A DNA stretch of 64,000 nt from Lachnospiraceae bacterium XBB1006 (GTDB taxonomy: Bacteria > Bacillota > Clostridia > Lachnospirales > Lachnospiraceae). The notes under the pieces are model-generated. The model was not told the origin of the DNA. It saw only the letters and a program-made list of their open reading frames with translations, and made no database searches. Below, one piece after another: positions 43,301 to 51,785 of this stretch; position 1 is the first letter of the stretch; every line of letters starts with the position of its first letter. The stretch spans positions 18,935-82,934 of the forward strand of contig FOXT01000016.1 in assembly GCA_900115795.1 (NCBI GenBank), in the 5' to 3' direction. A program made the translations under genes and the position numbers.

Positions 43301-44425
43301 GGCGAGGTAATCGCAGACTTCCACAACGAAAATGTTAGAAAGACTTATATGAATATGAGTTCCGGAAATCTTTTAATTGCTGAGAACTTTACCGATGATT
43401 TCCCATATGTTGAGAATACGGCAAAAGCTCCAATGAAAGAGGGAACCTATAAGTTCATTTTATCTGCATTGCCTGCAGGTGTAGAAGATACAGAAGAAAA
43501 CAGACAGGAACAGGTACATACCTTCCGCGTTGATAATACGGCTCCGGTAGTTAACACTGAGAATACCAGCGTATTTGTAGACGACGAAGGAAAATTAATG
43601 TTAGAAGTTGATGCATCCGATAACTGCGGATTGGCCGGAGTAGAAGTGGATGTTAACTTAATGGGAAGATGGACAACCCTTGGTGCAAAAGCATTTGAAA
43701 AAGAAGATGGAAAAGAACAGCATATTCTTGTTGATCTTGGATTTACCAAGGAGCAGTTTGAAGCATACGGAATGGATGCAAACGATATCGGTGTGATCGT
43801 ATATGACTACGCATTAAACGGAACCGATGTTAGCGTTGCACTTGATAAGAAACCGGAAGCTGCAAACACCACCATTGCAAGTGTAGAAAACACAAAGAAT
43901 GGTGAAATGACCGTAACCATTAATGAGTCTAAGGGAGCAACCGGATACAAAGTATACCGTGCGACCAAGGCAAATGGAAAATACACACAGGTTGCTGATA
44001 TTCATGAGACTGTATTTGTAGATAAAAAAGCTACTACCATGAAGACAACCTATTTCTATAAAGTAAAACCATATGCGGATGGTACTTATAGAAAGAAAGA
44101 AATGCATGTTGAGGCAGAAATGTCTCCGGCAGTATCTGCAAAAGCATTGCTTCCGGCAAAAACAAATGGTGTGAAGATTACGAAGATTTTAAGATTATGC
44201 ACCATTACATGGAAGCAGGTTAGCAAGGCAGATGGCTACGAAGTATATCGTGCTGATAACAATGGGGAATTTGAGTTGATTAAAACAACCGGAAAGATTC
44301 TTTCCATTAAGGCTGATTTGCTTGGAAAGGGAACCTACAAATATAAAGTGCGCGCGTTTGTAAAGGATGGCGGAAAGAAATACTTTGGCGAGTTCTCTGA
44401 TGTAAAATCAGTTACAGTGAAATAA
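40337..44425 (+). CDS. Large secreted subtilisin-like serine protease (S8, lactocepin type)
   Basis: 1,362 residues after ATG 40337, chosen for the GAGGAGG just before it. Signal peptide (KRKQFLSVLLSALMVCTMIP), then an I9-type propeptide region. Catalytic Asp in VLDTGVAYEHDAF near residue 215, His in SNHGTHVAGTVAGN near 315, Ser in GNMSGTSMACPHMAGAAA near 667. A PA insert lies between His and Ser (IALVSRGEISFGDK near 540). The C-terminus has A and Fn3-like modules, the last two repeating DGYEVYRADNNGEFEL and YKYKVRAFVKDGGKK. No LPXTG, so anchoring is unclear. Degrades extracellular proteins. Confidence 0.92.
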   Translation: MKRKQFLSVLLSALMVCTMIPMNVAANGDDAQRRENLDVIKLEEAKKDLERVPEGAQDTAESATNIKPNEMVTVIIDYDKAPVLEKVDDPGKYDSYGELVEENSSAVTSVEKSVDKVTKAIEDVVSPNKKGEEPETLYKYSVAFSGSAMKVAYKDIQKIKKVAGVNEVYLSQRYSIPELQENKEVPNMMTSREMIHVDELQETTGYTGEGMLVAVLDTGVAYEHDAFQTMPKHLSINKSGIKDTIKDFDLTAEENYATNTTSEKKTLVSTGKNASAEEIAAGKDNGNVYKSDKVPFGYDYSNHDTNPTPLNESNHGTHVAGTVAGNSDEIKGVAPDAQIAAMKVFRDDGYAYQEELMAALQDCVIIGVDSVNMSLGSCAGFTKVENQELQTAYDNVGKAGINLNISAGNNYTSAYGSNYGNYSLATNPDEGVVGSPSTLDAALSVASIENTNMGPAAYIQLGEGEDAVKFGFSDNGTKVGMGLDTLAAGTYEVVDCGFGREDDFKTIEVEKKDENGETVVDENGNPEMEKVSAVAGKIALVSRGEISFGDKDVNAAEAGAIAVIVYNNQPGSIGMSIPEYRIPAVSILQAEGKKIIESMEDGVTTISYDPEVTYNLPNPEAEMMSDFSSLGTTPDLGFKPEITAPGGNIWSAYYVEDGKSVYGNMSGTSMACPHMAGAAAVMKQFVNESGHKRETAQEKRALINALEMSTATPVTDVENGVLYSPRKQGAGLVNLMAATRTPAYLSVEGSEKPEVAMGWNEEGEYSYTVTVNRFGEWDDELVYKVNTTVLTEDVIEKAGAKVAAQYALDITDAVEVTYEGLDEDGQIVLPENEDTVSFTVTLKVDKDAEILAEVREAFTNGFFVEGFTQLEGLTCTEDVVAQDLSVPFMGFCGNWAKLPMFDNSQFEGNATFGNGNGLVSEFVSGGRTYAYPIGLNYFKAFVLDKTEYDEDYGYLSNISATGALDNCYPSTYLLRGAAKLDYRVENEAGEVIADFHNENVRKTYMNMSSGNLLIAENFTDDFPYVENTAKAPMKEGTYKFILSALPAGVEDTEENRQEQVHTFRVDNTAPVVNTENTSVFVDDEGKLMLEVDASDNCGLAGVEVDVNLMGRWTTLGAKAFEKEDGKEQHILVDLGFTKEQFEAYGMDANDIGVIVYDYALNGTDVSVALDKKPEAANTTIASVENTKNGEMTVTINESKGATGYKVYRATKANGKYTQVADIHETVFVDKKATTMKTTYFYKVKPYADGTYRKKEMHVEAEMSPAVSAKALLPAKTNGVKITKILRLCTITWKQVSKADGYEVYRADNNGEFELIKTTGKILSIKADLLGKGTYKYKVRAFVKDGGKKYFGEFSDVKSVTVK

Positions 44426-44458
44426 ACGTCTAAACGTTTTTTGTAAATCTCCAACCGG

Positions 44459-44482
44459 AAAGGCCCCGAAAAGGGGCCTTTT
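44459..44482. terminator. Terminator after the subtilase
   Basis: AAAGGCCCC, GAAA, GGGGCCTTTT hairpin. Confidence 0.92.
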
Positions 44483-44487
44483 CAAAT

Positions 44488-44754
44488 TTGGAAACGCACA
44501 AATACATTTTAGGAATTTATGGACTCACCTGGGATAAAATTGCCGGAGTGGATGGATACGAGGTGTATCGTGCGAAAAACAACGGAAGTTATGAATTACA
44601 CAAAACTACCGGTAATATTGTAAGCTTGAAATTGGAGGCATTGGGCTTTAAAAAAGGCCAGAAATACAGCTATAAAGTACGTGCCTTTGTAAAAAATGGC
44701 AAGCAGAAAGTGTACGGAAAATTCTCGAAAGTGGTAACCATTACAACGAAATAA
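44488..44754 (+). pseudogene. Orphan copy of the subtilase C-terminal module
   Basis: 88 codons, of which ~75 match the last Fn3-like module of the protease upstream: DGYEVYRAKNNGSYELHKTT, SYKVRAFVKNGKQKVYGKF against the protease's DGYEVYRADNNGEFEL, YKVRAFVKDGGKKYFGEF. It starts only with a TTG lacking a binding site, has no signal peptide, and lies just after the protease terminator. Probably a duplicated 3' module left outside the gene, or a module once in frame and cut off by the terminator. Confidence 0.7.
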
Positions 44755-44765
44755 TCATAAAATGA

Positions 44766-44792
44766 AAAAAAGGCTCTCGGGGGCCTTTTTTT
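44766..44792. terminator. Terminator after the module copy
   Basis: AAAAAAGGC and GCCTTTTTTT stem with a TCTCGGG loop. Confidence 0.8.
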
Positions 44793-44856
44793 CGTACAAA
44801 AGACACAAGTGTCAGATAAAATAGGTAAAGGAGAGGCTATGCAAAAGAGGTGAGTC

Positions 44857-47800
44857 ATGAACGAAGGATTGATACGATTAGAAGATTTTTGCAATATGGA
44901 AAAGCTGGCGGACATTCTTAGAAAATGGACGAAAGCTACCCACACGGCCATTGCGCTTGTAAATAGGGAAAAAACGGAAGTGTTATTAGAGTTTGGTATG
45001 GGAACTTGCTGTGGTTGCATCCGTGAGAAAGAGGAAGGAAAAAAAATTTGCAAAACCGAATGGGAGCATTCAGAACCGGGAATTTACCTGTGTCCGGTGG
45101 GAATGCATGGTTTTGTGTTGCCAATTGAGCTGCAAAATCAACAACGTTTGGCGTATTTGTATGCCGGAGGCGTTTATATTGAGGAAGAAGCAGCACTGGG
45201 ACGCGAGCGAAGCAGACAAGTGATGCAGCAGTTAGGGATTTCGGAGGAAGCCATTGAGCGCATAGTAGCATCTGTTACAATAAAGTCGCAAAGTGAATTA
45301 GAAGGTGCCTTTGAGCTTTTGAAGGAAATTATTGGAGACTTCGTGGAAAAGAGCTACACCGTTTGGCAGAAAAACGAAGATATTCGTAAAAAAGATGCGT
45401 GGCACGAGGAGATTATTAAATCTTTAGATGACATTGGGATTGGAAGCTGGATTATGGAACGTGATGCGGATGAAGTGTGGATGATGCATGGAGACCGTTG
45501 CATGAATGAACTGCTGGGTACACCGGAGGATATGGATCCGAAAGAACGGTATACTTTTTGGATCAATCGCGTGGAAGAAACTTCACGGGAAATTGTTATG
45601 GATTTTTATCGGACATTATTGGAAGAAGGACATGCGGAGTGTGCCTACACATGGAATCATCCGAAAAATGGTGTGGTATATGTGCGGTGCGGAGCCTCTA
45701 TGGACAAGGACAAGCCCTGGGGAACGTTTTTTAGAGGATATCATCAGGATGTTACAGAGAAGGTTATGAACGAGCAGGTGGCGGAAGACGCTTATCAGGC
45801 GGTACGGGCATTTAGTTCGCTATATTCCGGAACCTGGACCGTGGATGTGTTGAACGATGAATTGACGGTGCTAAAACCGCATTTTTTTAAACAGGACTAT
45901 ATACGTAGACATGGAAATAGTGCGCTTGTGGCGACCAAAGCCCTGGTACAGGAATTTGTGGCAGAGCAGAGTGGCGAGCAATTTACTGAGCTGGAAAACT
46001 ATGAACAGACGGCTAAGAAGTTACGGAGAAGACGTAGTATCAACTGGGAGTTTTTGGGCATCGATGCAAAGTGGTATCGGATTACTGCGGTTCCATTAAA
46101 AAAAGGAGCCGGAGGGGTTGTAGAGCAAATCTTGTACGGCGTACAGGAGATTACGGAAGAAAAAAACAGAGAATTAGAAGCACGCAGATACTTAGAAGAG
46201 GCAAACAGAAGAGCAACGATGCAGTTAGACACCATAAGCCGGGCAATGCCGGGCGGATTTAAAATCAGTCGAAACGATCCAATGTATACGTTTCGTTATG
46301 TATCTACGCAGTTTGCGGCATTGTTGGGCTATACAGTAGAGGAGTTATATGAGGTGTCGGGCGGTACCATGGCAACCATTGTTCACAAAGGAGATATTGC
46401 CAGGGAATTGCCGAAAGCATTGGAAATGTACACGGTGGGGGATACGTATGTAATGAAATATCGCCTTCGTTGTAAGGATGGGTCGTGGAAATATGTAATG
46501 GACCGTGGCCGTAAGGTATATTTGGAGGACGGTACCTTTGAAAATTGGTGTCTGATTCTGGATATTGATGAGCAGGAGCGATTGAATCGTCAGTTGCAGG
46601 AAGAAAGAAAACAGTATCGCGAAGCGTTGATTCAGGACTCGGTTTATTTTTATACCATCGATTTAACTGATGGATATTTGCGAAAGCCGTTTTTGCTAAA
46701 TACAGGTGAGGATGCTTTGGAAGTGATGGGGTTGACGGTTCCGGTGCAGTTCGACGAACTGTTGGACAGCTTTCAGACAGTAACCAATTCCATTCCGATG
46801 AATATTGATCCGCAAAAAACATTTCCTACGCTGCAGGGATTATTGGCAGCGTATCGAGATGGAAGGAAACGTTGCGAGTTTGAATACTTTGATCCCCGCT
46901 TGAAACAGTATCATCGAATGGTTGTGCTTATGAGTGAGAGTCAGGAAAACGAACACATCATTGCCTGCGTGATTGGACAGGATATTACAGAGCAAAAGAC
47001 AAAGATGGAGCGGGCATTCGGAGAAGTAAAACGTGCCAATAAGGCGAAAACAGAATTTTTGTCCAGGATGTCTCACGATATTCGTACGCCGATGAACGGA
47101 ATTATTGGCATGGCAAAAATTGCAAGAGCCAATATGGATGAACCGGAGCGATTGATGGATGCGCTTGACAAGATTGAGATGGCTGGAAAACAGTTGGAAA
47201 TGCTGATTAATGACGTGCTGGATATGAGCCGGTTAGAAAGTGGAAAAACGGAGCTAACCAGGGAAGCCTTTAGTCTGCGGGATGTGCTGGAGAACGCCAT
47301 GAATGCAATTAGTACGATGGCAGCAGAACGGGAGGTACATGTCTATCCCCTTGAGTGTGAGGGAGAGCATTGTCGGGTGTTGGGTAGCCCCCTTCACACA
47401 CAGCGTATCTTATTAAATATTTTGTCAAATTCGATAAAGTATAACAAACAGGGCGGTTCCTTGCGTGTGGCGGGAAAAGAAGAAATCATTGATGAGAACC
47501 ACAGTATGTTTCATTTTGTAATCGCAGATACGGGAATTGGTATGAGTCCGGAATTTTTGGAACGAATTTTTGAGCCGTTTTCAAGAGAGCATACGGATGC
47601 GGGAACGAAGTATCAGGGTACCGGTCTTGGCATGGCTATTATGAAGGAATTGGTGGACTTAATGAATGGAACCATCCGGATTGAAAGTGAAGTGGACCGG
47701 GGTAGTACGTTTTATCTGGATCTTCCGTTTGAGCTGGCAGAGGAAGAAATAGAGATAGAAAAAGAGGAAGAGGAAGATACCGGAGATCTGGAAGGTATGA

Positions 47801-48195
47801 ATGTTATGCTGGTTGAGGATAATCAGATTAACATGGAAATTGCAAAGTTTATATTGGAAAGTGTTGGTGTCAACATCATTCCGATGGTAAACGGTAAAAA
47901 AGCGGTGGACTATTTTGTACGTACGGCGCACGGAGATATTGATGTGATTCTGATGGATGTAATGATGCCGGTTATGGATGGAATCCGTGCTACACGTTTG
48001 ATTCGTCAAAGTGCGCACGAGGATGCAAAAACCATACCAATTATCGCCATGACAGCCAATGCCTTTGTGGAAGATATGAAAAAAACCAAGGAGGCTGGAA
48101 TGAATGAACATTTGTCAAAACCGTTGGATCCGCAAAAAGTAATTCAGGCTTTAAAGACTTACAAAAAGCGGGGTGAGAACAATGAAGAAGGATAA
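44857..48195 (+). CDS. PocR-domain hybrid histidine kinase / response regulator
   Basis: 1,112 aa, soluble. Residues ~5-165 are a PocR sensor domain with cysteines (GTCCGCIREKEEG, then ICKTEWEHSEPGIYLCPVG), as found in 1,2-propanediol or similar metabolite sensors. PAS domains follow near 185-300, 310-430 and 480-600 and 610-725. HisKA phospho-His is in SRMSHDIRTPMNGIIGMAK near residue 740, HATPase has ADTGIGMSPEFLERIFEPFSR near 895, and the receiver (residues ~985-1105) has LVEDNQINME, phospho-Asp in ILMDVMMPVMDG and LSKP. It shares its design with the kinase at 37870. The end overlaps a small membrane-protein gene by 14 bases. Confidence 0.9.
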   Translation: MNEGLIRLEDFCNMEKLADILRKWTKATHTAIALVNREKTEVLLEFGMGTCCGCIREKEEGKKICKTEWEHSEPGIYLCPVGMHGFVLPIELQNQQRLAYLYAGGVYIEEEAALGRERSRQVMQQLGISEEAIERIVASVTIKSQSELEGAFELLKEIIGDFVEKSYTVWQKNEDIRKKDAWHEEIIKSLDDIGIGSWIMERDADEVWMMHGDRCMNELLGTPEDMDPKERYTFWINRVEETSREIVMDFYRTLLEEGHAECAYTWNHPKNGVVYVRCGASMDKDKPWGTFFRGYHQDVTEKVMNEQVAEDAYQAVRAFSSLYSGTWTVDVLNDELTVLKPHFFKQDYIRRHGNSALVATKALVQEFVAEQSGEQFTELENYEQTAKKLRRRRSINWEFLGIDAKWYRITAVPLKKGAGGVVEQILYGVQEITEEKNRELEARRYLEEANRRATMQLDTISRAMPGGFKISRNDPMYTFRYVSTQFAALLGYTVEELYEVSGGTMATIVHKGDIARELPKALEMYTVGDTYVMKYRLRCKDGSWKYVMDRGRKVYLEDGTFENWCLILDIDEQERLNRQLQEERKQYREALIQDSVYFYTIDLTDGYLRKPFLLNTGEDALEVMGLTVPVQFDELLDSFQTVTNSIPMNIDPQKTFPTLQGLLAAYRDGRKRCEFEYFDPRLKQYHRMVVLMSESQENEHIIACVIGQDITEQKTKMERAFGEVKRANKAKTEFLSRMSHDIRTPMNGIIGMAKIARANMDEPERLMDALDKIEMAGKQLEMLINDVLDMSRLESGKTELTREAFSLRDVLENAMNAISTMAAEREVHVYPLECEGEHCRVLGSPLHTQRILLNILSNSIKYNKQGGSLRVAGKEEIIDENHSMFHFVIADTGIGMSPEFLERIFEPFSREHTDAGTKYQGTGLGMAIMKELVDLMNGTIRIESEVDRGSTFYLDLPFELAEEEIEIEKEEEEDTGDLEGMNVMLVEDNQINMEIAKFILESVGVNIIPMVNGKKAVDYFVRTAHGDIDVILMDVMMPVMDGIRATRLIRQSAHEDAKTIPIIAMTANAFVEDMKKTKEAGMNEHLSKPLDPQKVIQALKTYKKRGENNEEG

Positions 48196-48328
48196 GGGCA
48201 TTATTGGTGACAGTGGCATCAAATCAAGTGCAAATCTGTTTGGACAAGGCGTAGTGGTGGTGTGCGTGTTGATTACCATTGCATTGATTGTACTCGGTAT
48301 TTTGGCAGTAATTACGTATGTGAGGTAG
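48182..48328 (+). CDS. Small single-helix membrane protein (48 aa)
   Basis: The frame reads MKKDKGIIGDSGIKSSANLF, then a long hydrophobic segment (VVVVCVLITIALIVLGILAVIT) ending YVR. It starts inside the kinase end, with GGGGTGAG eight bases before, and stops six bases before the potassium-channel start, so it is a coupled member of a kinase - small protein - channel operon. No homologue recognised. It could be an accessory subunit of the channel; that is speculation. Confidence 0.6.
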   Translation: MKKDKGIIGDSGIKSSANLFGQGVVVVCVLITIALIVLGILAVITYVR

Positions 48329-48333
48329 TAGAC

Positions 48334-49074
48334 ATGGGCAGAGGAGAAGAAATAAAACGAAGAATTTTTGAAATCATTGAAGTATCGGGGGAGGGTGATA
48401 GAGTCAGTAAGGCCTACGATACCATGATGCTGGTGGCAGTGGTAGTGGGCATGGTTCCCCTTGTCTTTAAGGGGGAGAATCGCTATACCGGATATATCGA
48501 TACGTTGACAGGATGTTTGTTTCTGTTTGACTATATGATTCGTTTGTATACGTCAGACTATAAAATGGGAATCAAAAGTTACAAGGCTTACGTTGCCTAT
48601 GTATTTACTCCCATGGCAATTATCGACCTATTGTCAACGATTCCGGTGTTGATTTTACTGTTTCCATCTTTGGTGGTTGGAATCGGTATGTTTCGTGTGT
48701 TCCGAATCCTGCGTGTGCTAAAGCTGATTCGTTACTCAAAAACGATGACGCTGGTGGCAAATGTTATTCATCGGGTTCGGAAAGAATTGTATGCGGTGCT
48801 TGTTCTGACCGTGACGTATATTGCGGCATCGGCAATGTTGATTTTTCAATTGGAACCGGGATTGTTTCGGAACTTTTTTGACGCGCTGTATTGGGCGACA
48901 ATTTCCATTACCACCATTGGTTATGGCGATATCTCACCGGTGACGAGTGCCGGACGAATGATTACCATGGCATCGGCGTTGGTGGGGGTTGCAGTCATTG
49001 CATTGCCGTCGGGTATTATTACAGCGGCGTACATGGATGAAATTAAGAAAAAGAAGGGTAAATTTGAAATCTAA
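48334..49074 (+). CDS. Voltage-gated-type potassium channel
   Basis: 246 aa, six-helix Kv-type channel. S4-like helix with regular arginines and lysines FRVFRILRVLKLIRYSK near residue 130; selectivity filter TTIGYGDISP near residue 192. Start chosen at 48334 (MGRGEEIKRR), where the family begins and which follows directly after the 48-codon gene; the frame is open further upstream. The short C-terminal tail is KKKKGKFEI, with no regulatory RCK domain, unlike TrkA-type channels. Confidence 0.88.
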   Translation: MGRGEEIKRRIFEIIEVSGEGDRVSKAYDTMMLVAVVVGMVPLVFKGENRYTGYIDTLTGCLFLFDYMIRLYTSDYKMGIKSYKAYVAYVFTPMAIIDLLSTIPVLILLFPSLVVGIGMFRVFRILRVLKLIRYSKTMTLVANVIHRVRKELYAVLVLTVTYIAASAMLIFQLEPGLFRNFFDALYWATISITTIGYGDISPVTSAGRMITMASALVGVAVIALPSGIITAAYMDEIKKKKGKFEI

Positions 49075-49145
49075 GCTTTTAAATCCTTAGTGTATGGTGT
49101 ATGATAATGTGTGGACTTTTTAATTTGGAAAAGGAGTTGGAAACG

Positions 49146-50225
49146 TTGAAGAATCTAATGTTAGTATTTGGCGGACAATCATCCGAGCATGAAGTATCAT
49201 GTGTGTCTGCAACCACCATCGCGAAAGCGATTGATAAAGAGAAATACCAGGTATATTTGGTTGGCATTACAAAAGAAGGAAATTGGCTTTTGGTAGATTC
49301 CATTGAGGACATGCAGTCCGGCGAATGGAGAAAATCGAAGAAGCAGGCGATTTTGTCTGCGGATGCAACCAGGAAAGAACTGTTGATTGTAGAAGATGAG
49401 AAGATAACGCGTGTGAAGATAGACGTGGCTTTTCCGGCATTGCATGGATTGTATGGAGAAGATGGAACCATACAGGGATTGTTTGAGCTAGCCGGAATTC
49501 CTTATGTGGGATGTGGCGTGCTGGCAAGTGCGGTTTCCATGGACAAGGTATATACCAAGATCATTGTGGATACCCTGGGAATTGCGCAGGCGCAGTTTGT
49601 GGATGTTCGGAAGGAAGAGCTTGCAAAGATGGATGAGGTGCTTGATCGTGTCGAGGAAAAGCTTTCCTACCCGGTATTTGTGAAACCATCTAACGCAGGA
49701 TCTTCCTGCGGTGTTACGAAGGCAGAGAATCGTGCAGCACTTACAGAAAGCTTGCGTATCGCAGCGCAGCATGATCGCAAGATTTTGGTTGAAGAGACCA
49801 TCGTTGGCCGAGAACTTGAGTGTGCAGTACTTGGTAATCATCAGGTAGATGCATCCGGCGTTGGAGAGATTTTGGCAGCAGAGGACGCAGCTTTTTATGA
49901 CTACGATGCAAAGTATAACAATGCTGCAAGCAAGACCGTAATTGGACCGGAGCTTCCGGAAGGAAAGGAAGAGGAAATCCGTGAAAGTGCGAAACGTATT
50001 TTCAAAGCAGTGGATGGAATGGGACTTGCCCGTGTGGACTTTTTCCTGGAAAATGGAACGAATCGGGTTGTCTTTAATGAATTAAATACGTTGCCGGGAT
50101 TTACCTCAATCAGTATGTATCCAATGTTGTGGAAGGACAAAGGACTGAGCGTTGAGGCTTTGGTAGAACGATTAATTTCACTGGCCGAACATCGTTTTTT
50201 CACAGAAGATTGTTGCGATAAATAG
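49146..50225 (+). CDS. ddl: D-alanine--D-alanine ligase
   Basis: ATP-grasp ligase making D-Ala-D-Ala for peptidoglycan. N-terminal LMLVFGGQSSEHEVSCVSA, central ELAGIPYVGCGVLASAVSMDK near residue 110, YPVFVKPSNAGSSCGV near 172 and FNELNTLPGFTSISMYP near 312. TTG 49146 is preferred as start: AAGGAG lies nine bases before it. The frame reaches back to ATG 49101 but the added residues are not conserved. 359 aa is normal. Confidence 0.93.
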   Translation: MKNLMLVFGGQSSEHEVSCVSATTIAKAIDKEKYQVYLVGITKEGNWLLVDSIEDMQSGEWRKSKKQAILSADATRKELLIVEDEKITRVKIDVAFPALHGLYGEDGTIQGLFELAGIPYVGCGVLASAVSMDKVYTKIIVDTLGIAQAQFVDVRKEELAKMDEVLDRVEEKLSYPVFVKPSNAGSSCGVTKAENRAALTESLRIAAQHDRKILVEETIVGRELECAVLGNHQVDASGVGEILAAEDAAFYDYDAKYNNAASKTVIGPELPEGKEEEIRESAKRIFKAVDGMGLARVDFFLENGTNRVVFNELNTLPGFTSISMYPMLWKDKGLSVEALVERLISLAEHRFFTEDCCDK

Positions 50226-50273
50226 ACAGAAACCAAAGAGTGTACATGTCTGTGAAGGAGATTGAGGAATAGA

Positions 50274-51284
50274 ATGAGTAGAATGTATATTCCGGATGGG
50301 TATCGTCCGGCATTGAATTTAAAAGAAACGCAGATTGCAATTAAGCAAATTAAAGATTTTTTCCAACAGCAATTGACCGCAGAGTTGAATTTGCACCGTG
50401 TGACGGCACCGTTATTTGTGACACCGGAGTCCGGATTGAATGATAATCTAAACGGCGTGGAGCGTCCGGTTTGCTTTGGAGTAAGGGAACAAGGGGATAA
50501 ACCGGTTGAGGTGGTGCATTCCCTTGCAAAATGGAAACGTATGGCGCTGGGACGTTATGACTTTTCTGTTGGAGAAGGCCTGTATACGGATATGAATGCC
50601 ATTCGGCGTGACGAAGATACTGACAATATTCATTCTATTTATGTGGATCAGTGGGATTGGGAGTGCATCATTACCAAAGAGGCCCGCACAGAGGAGACAC
50701 TTCGCAAGTATGTGAAAAGTGTTTACGCGGCCTTGCGTGTGACAGAGAAGTATGTGGCAAATCGTTATGAGTATGTGCATTGTATTTTGCCGGAAGAAAT
50801 TACGTTTATCACAACGCAGGAGCTGGAGAATCGTTGGCCGCATTTGGAACCGACAGAGCGGGAGTATGAGGCAGCAAAGGCATATGGTGCTATTTTTCTT
50901 ATGAAAATCGGGGATGTGCTTGCCTCCGGAAAAAAGCACGATGGACGTGCGCCGGATTATGACGATTGGGAACTTAATGGGGATATCATTGTATATTATC
51001 CGGTGAATGATATTTCTTTGGAGCTATCGTCTATGGGAATACGTGTGGATGAGGACCGGTTGCAGATTCAGTTGCAAAAAGCCGGTTGCCCGGAAAGAGC
51101 TGCACTTCCGTTCCAAAGAGCTGTGTTAGAAGGACGACTTCCGTATACCATCGGTGGTGGAATTGGACAAAGCCGTATTTGTATGTTTTTTCTTAGAAAA
51201 TGCCATATTGGTGAGGTACAGTGCTCCTTTTGGCCAGAGGAAGACATTGCCTATGCAAAGGAGCATGGAGTGATAATATTATAG
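50274..51284 (+). CDS. asnA: Aspartate--ammonia ligase (asparagine synthetase A)
   Basis: Makes asparagine from aspartate and ammonia with ATP. Recognised by IKQIKDFFQQQLTAELNLHRV near residue 23, APLFVTPESGLNDNLNGVERPV, HSLAKWKRMALGRYDFSVGEG near residue 85 and GGGIGQSRICMFFLRKCHIGEVQ at the end. Class II aaRS-like fold. Start ATG 50274 after GGAGATTGAGG; ATG at 50262 in frame is less likely. 336 aa is typical. Confidence 0.94.
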   Translation: MSRMYIPDGYRPALNLKETQIAIKQIKDFFQQQLTAELNLHRVTAPLFVTPESGLNDNLNGVERPVCFGVREQGDKPVEVVHSLAKWKRMALGRYDFSVGEGLYTDMNAIRRDEDTDNIHSIYVDQWDWECIITKEARTEETLRKYVKSVYAALRVTEKYVANRYEYVHCILPEEITFITTQELENRWPHLEPTEREYEAAKAYGAIFLMKIGDVLASGKKHDGRAPDYDDWELNGDIIVYYPVNDISLELSSMGIRVDEDRLQIQLQKAGCPERAALPFQRAVLEGRLPYTIGGGIGQSRICMFFLRKCHIGEVQCSFWPEEDIAYAKEHGVIIL

Positions 51285-51354
51285 GAAAATAACGATTTTG
51301 AATGACGTACCACCTTTTGTAACTAAAGAAAATGAAAAAAGTGTGAAAAAGTGG

Positions 51355-51383
51355 TTGCAAAATGTGAATACTTTGTGTACAAT
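51355..51383 (+). promoter_or_regulatory. Sigma-A promoter
   Basis: TTGCAA (51355-51360), 17-base spacer, TACAAT (51378-51383), for the 71-codon gene. Confidence 0.82.
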
Positions 51384-51444
51384 GAAGAAAAAGCTTCTTG
51401 GTATAGACAAAAGAATTCTATGAAATGCGCAAAGGAGAAACGTT

Positions 51445-51660
51445 ATGAACAATCGAAAGATCGTTACAAAGCAACAAATTTTACGTGCTTTAATGATGGA
51501 CCCAGTTCACCCACGCAATGAGCAAGAAGCAGAGGCTGTGTATGACGCCACAGTTTCTTACTTATTGAATTGGAATATTTTAAGAGCCGTAGGGGAAGAG
51601 AAATACTTGTTGAATGTTATGAAATATGAAACCGCTGATCTTGTACAGGCGGTTGTATAA
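51445..51660 (+). CDS. Small conserved-looking protein of unknown function (71 aa)
   Basis: Its own promoter, an AAAGGAG site and a terminator mark it as a real monocistronic gene. The protein is soluble and helical: KQQILRALMMDPVHPRNEQE, then VYDATVSYLLNWNILRAVGE. It resembles a small regulator or adaptor, but no family is recognised and neighbours give no clue. Confidence 0.75.
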   Translation: MNNRKIVTKQQILRALMMDPVHPRNEQEAEAVYDATVSYLLNWNILRAVGEEKYLLNVMKYETADLVQAVV

Positions 51661-51674
51661 GAGCGTGAGAAGAG

Positions 51675-51702
51675 CAGCTACCGTGAGGTAGCTGTTTTTT
51701 TT
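51675..51702. terminator. Terminator
   Basis: CAGCTACC, GTGA, GGTAGCTG then T8. Confidence 0.92.
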
Positions 51703-51785
51703 ATTAGAGGATCGTATGGAAACGATCTGGTAAATACAGGATGGCAGTGATATAATTAAGTATTGAATGTATCCGGGAGGAAGAA

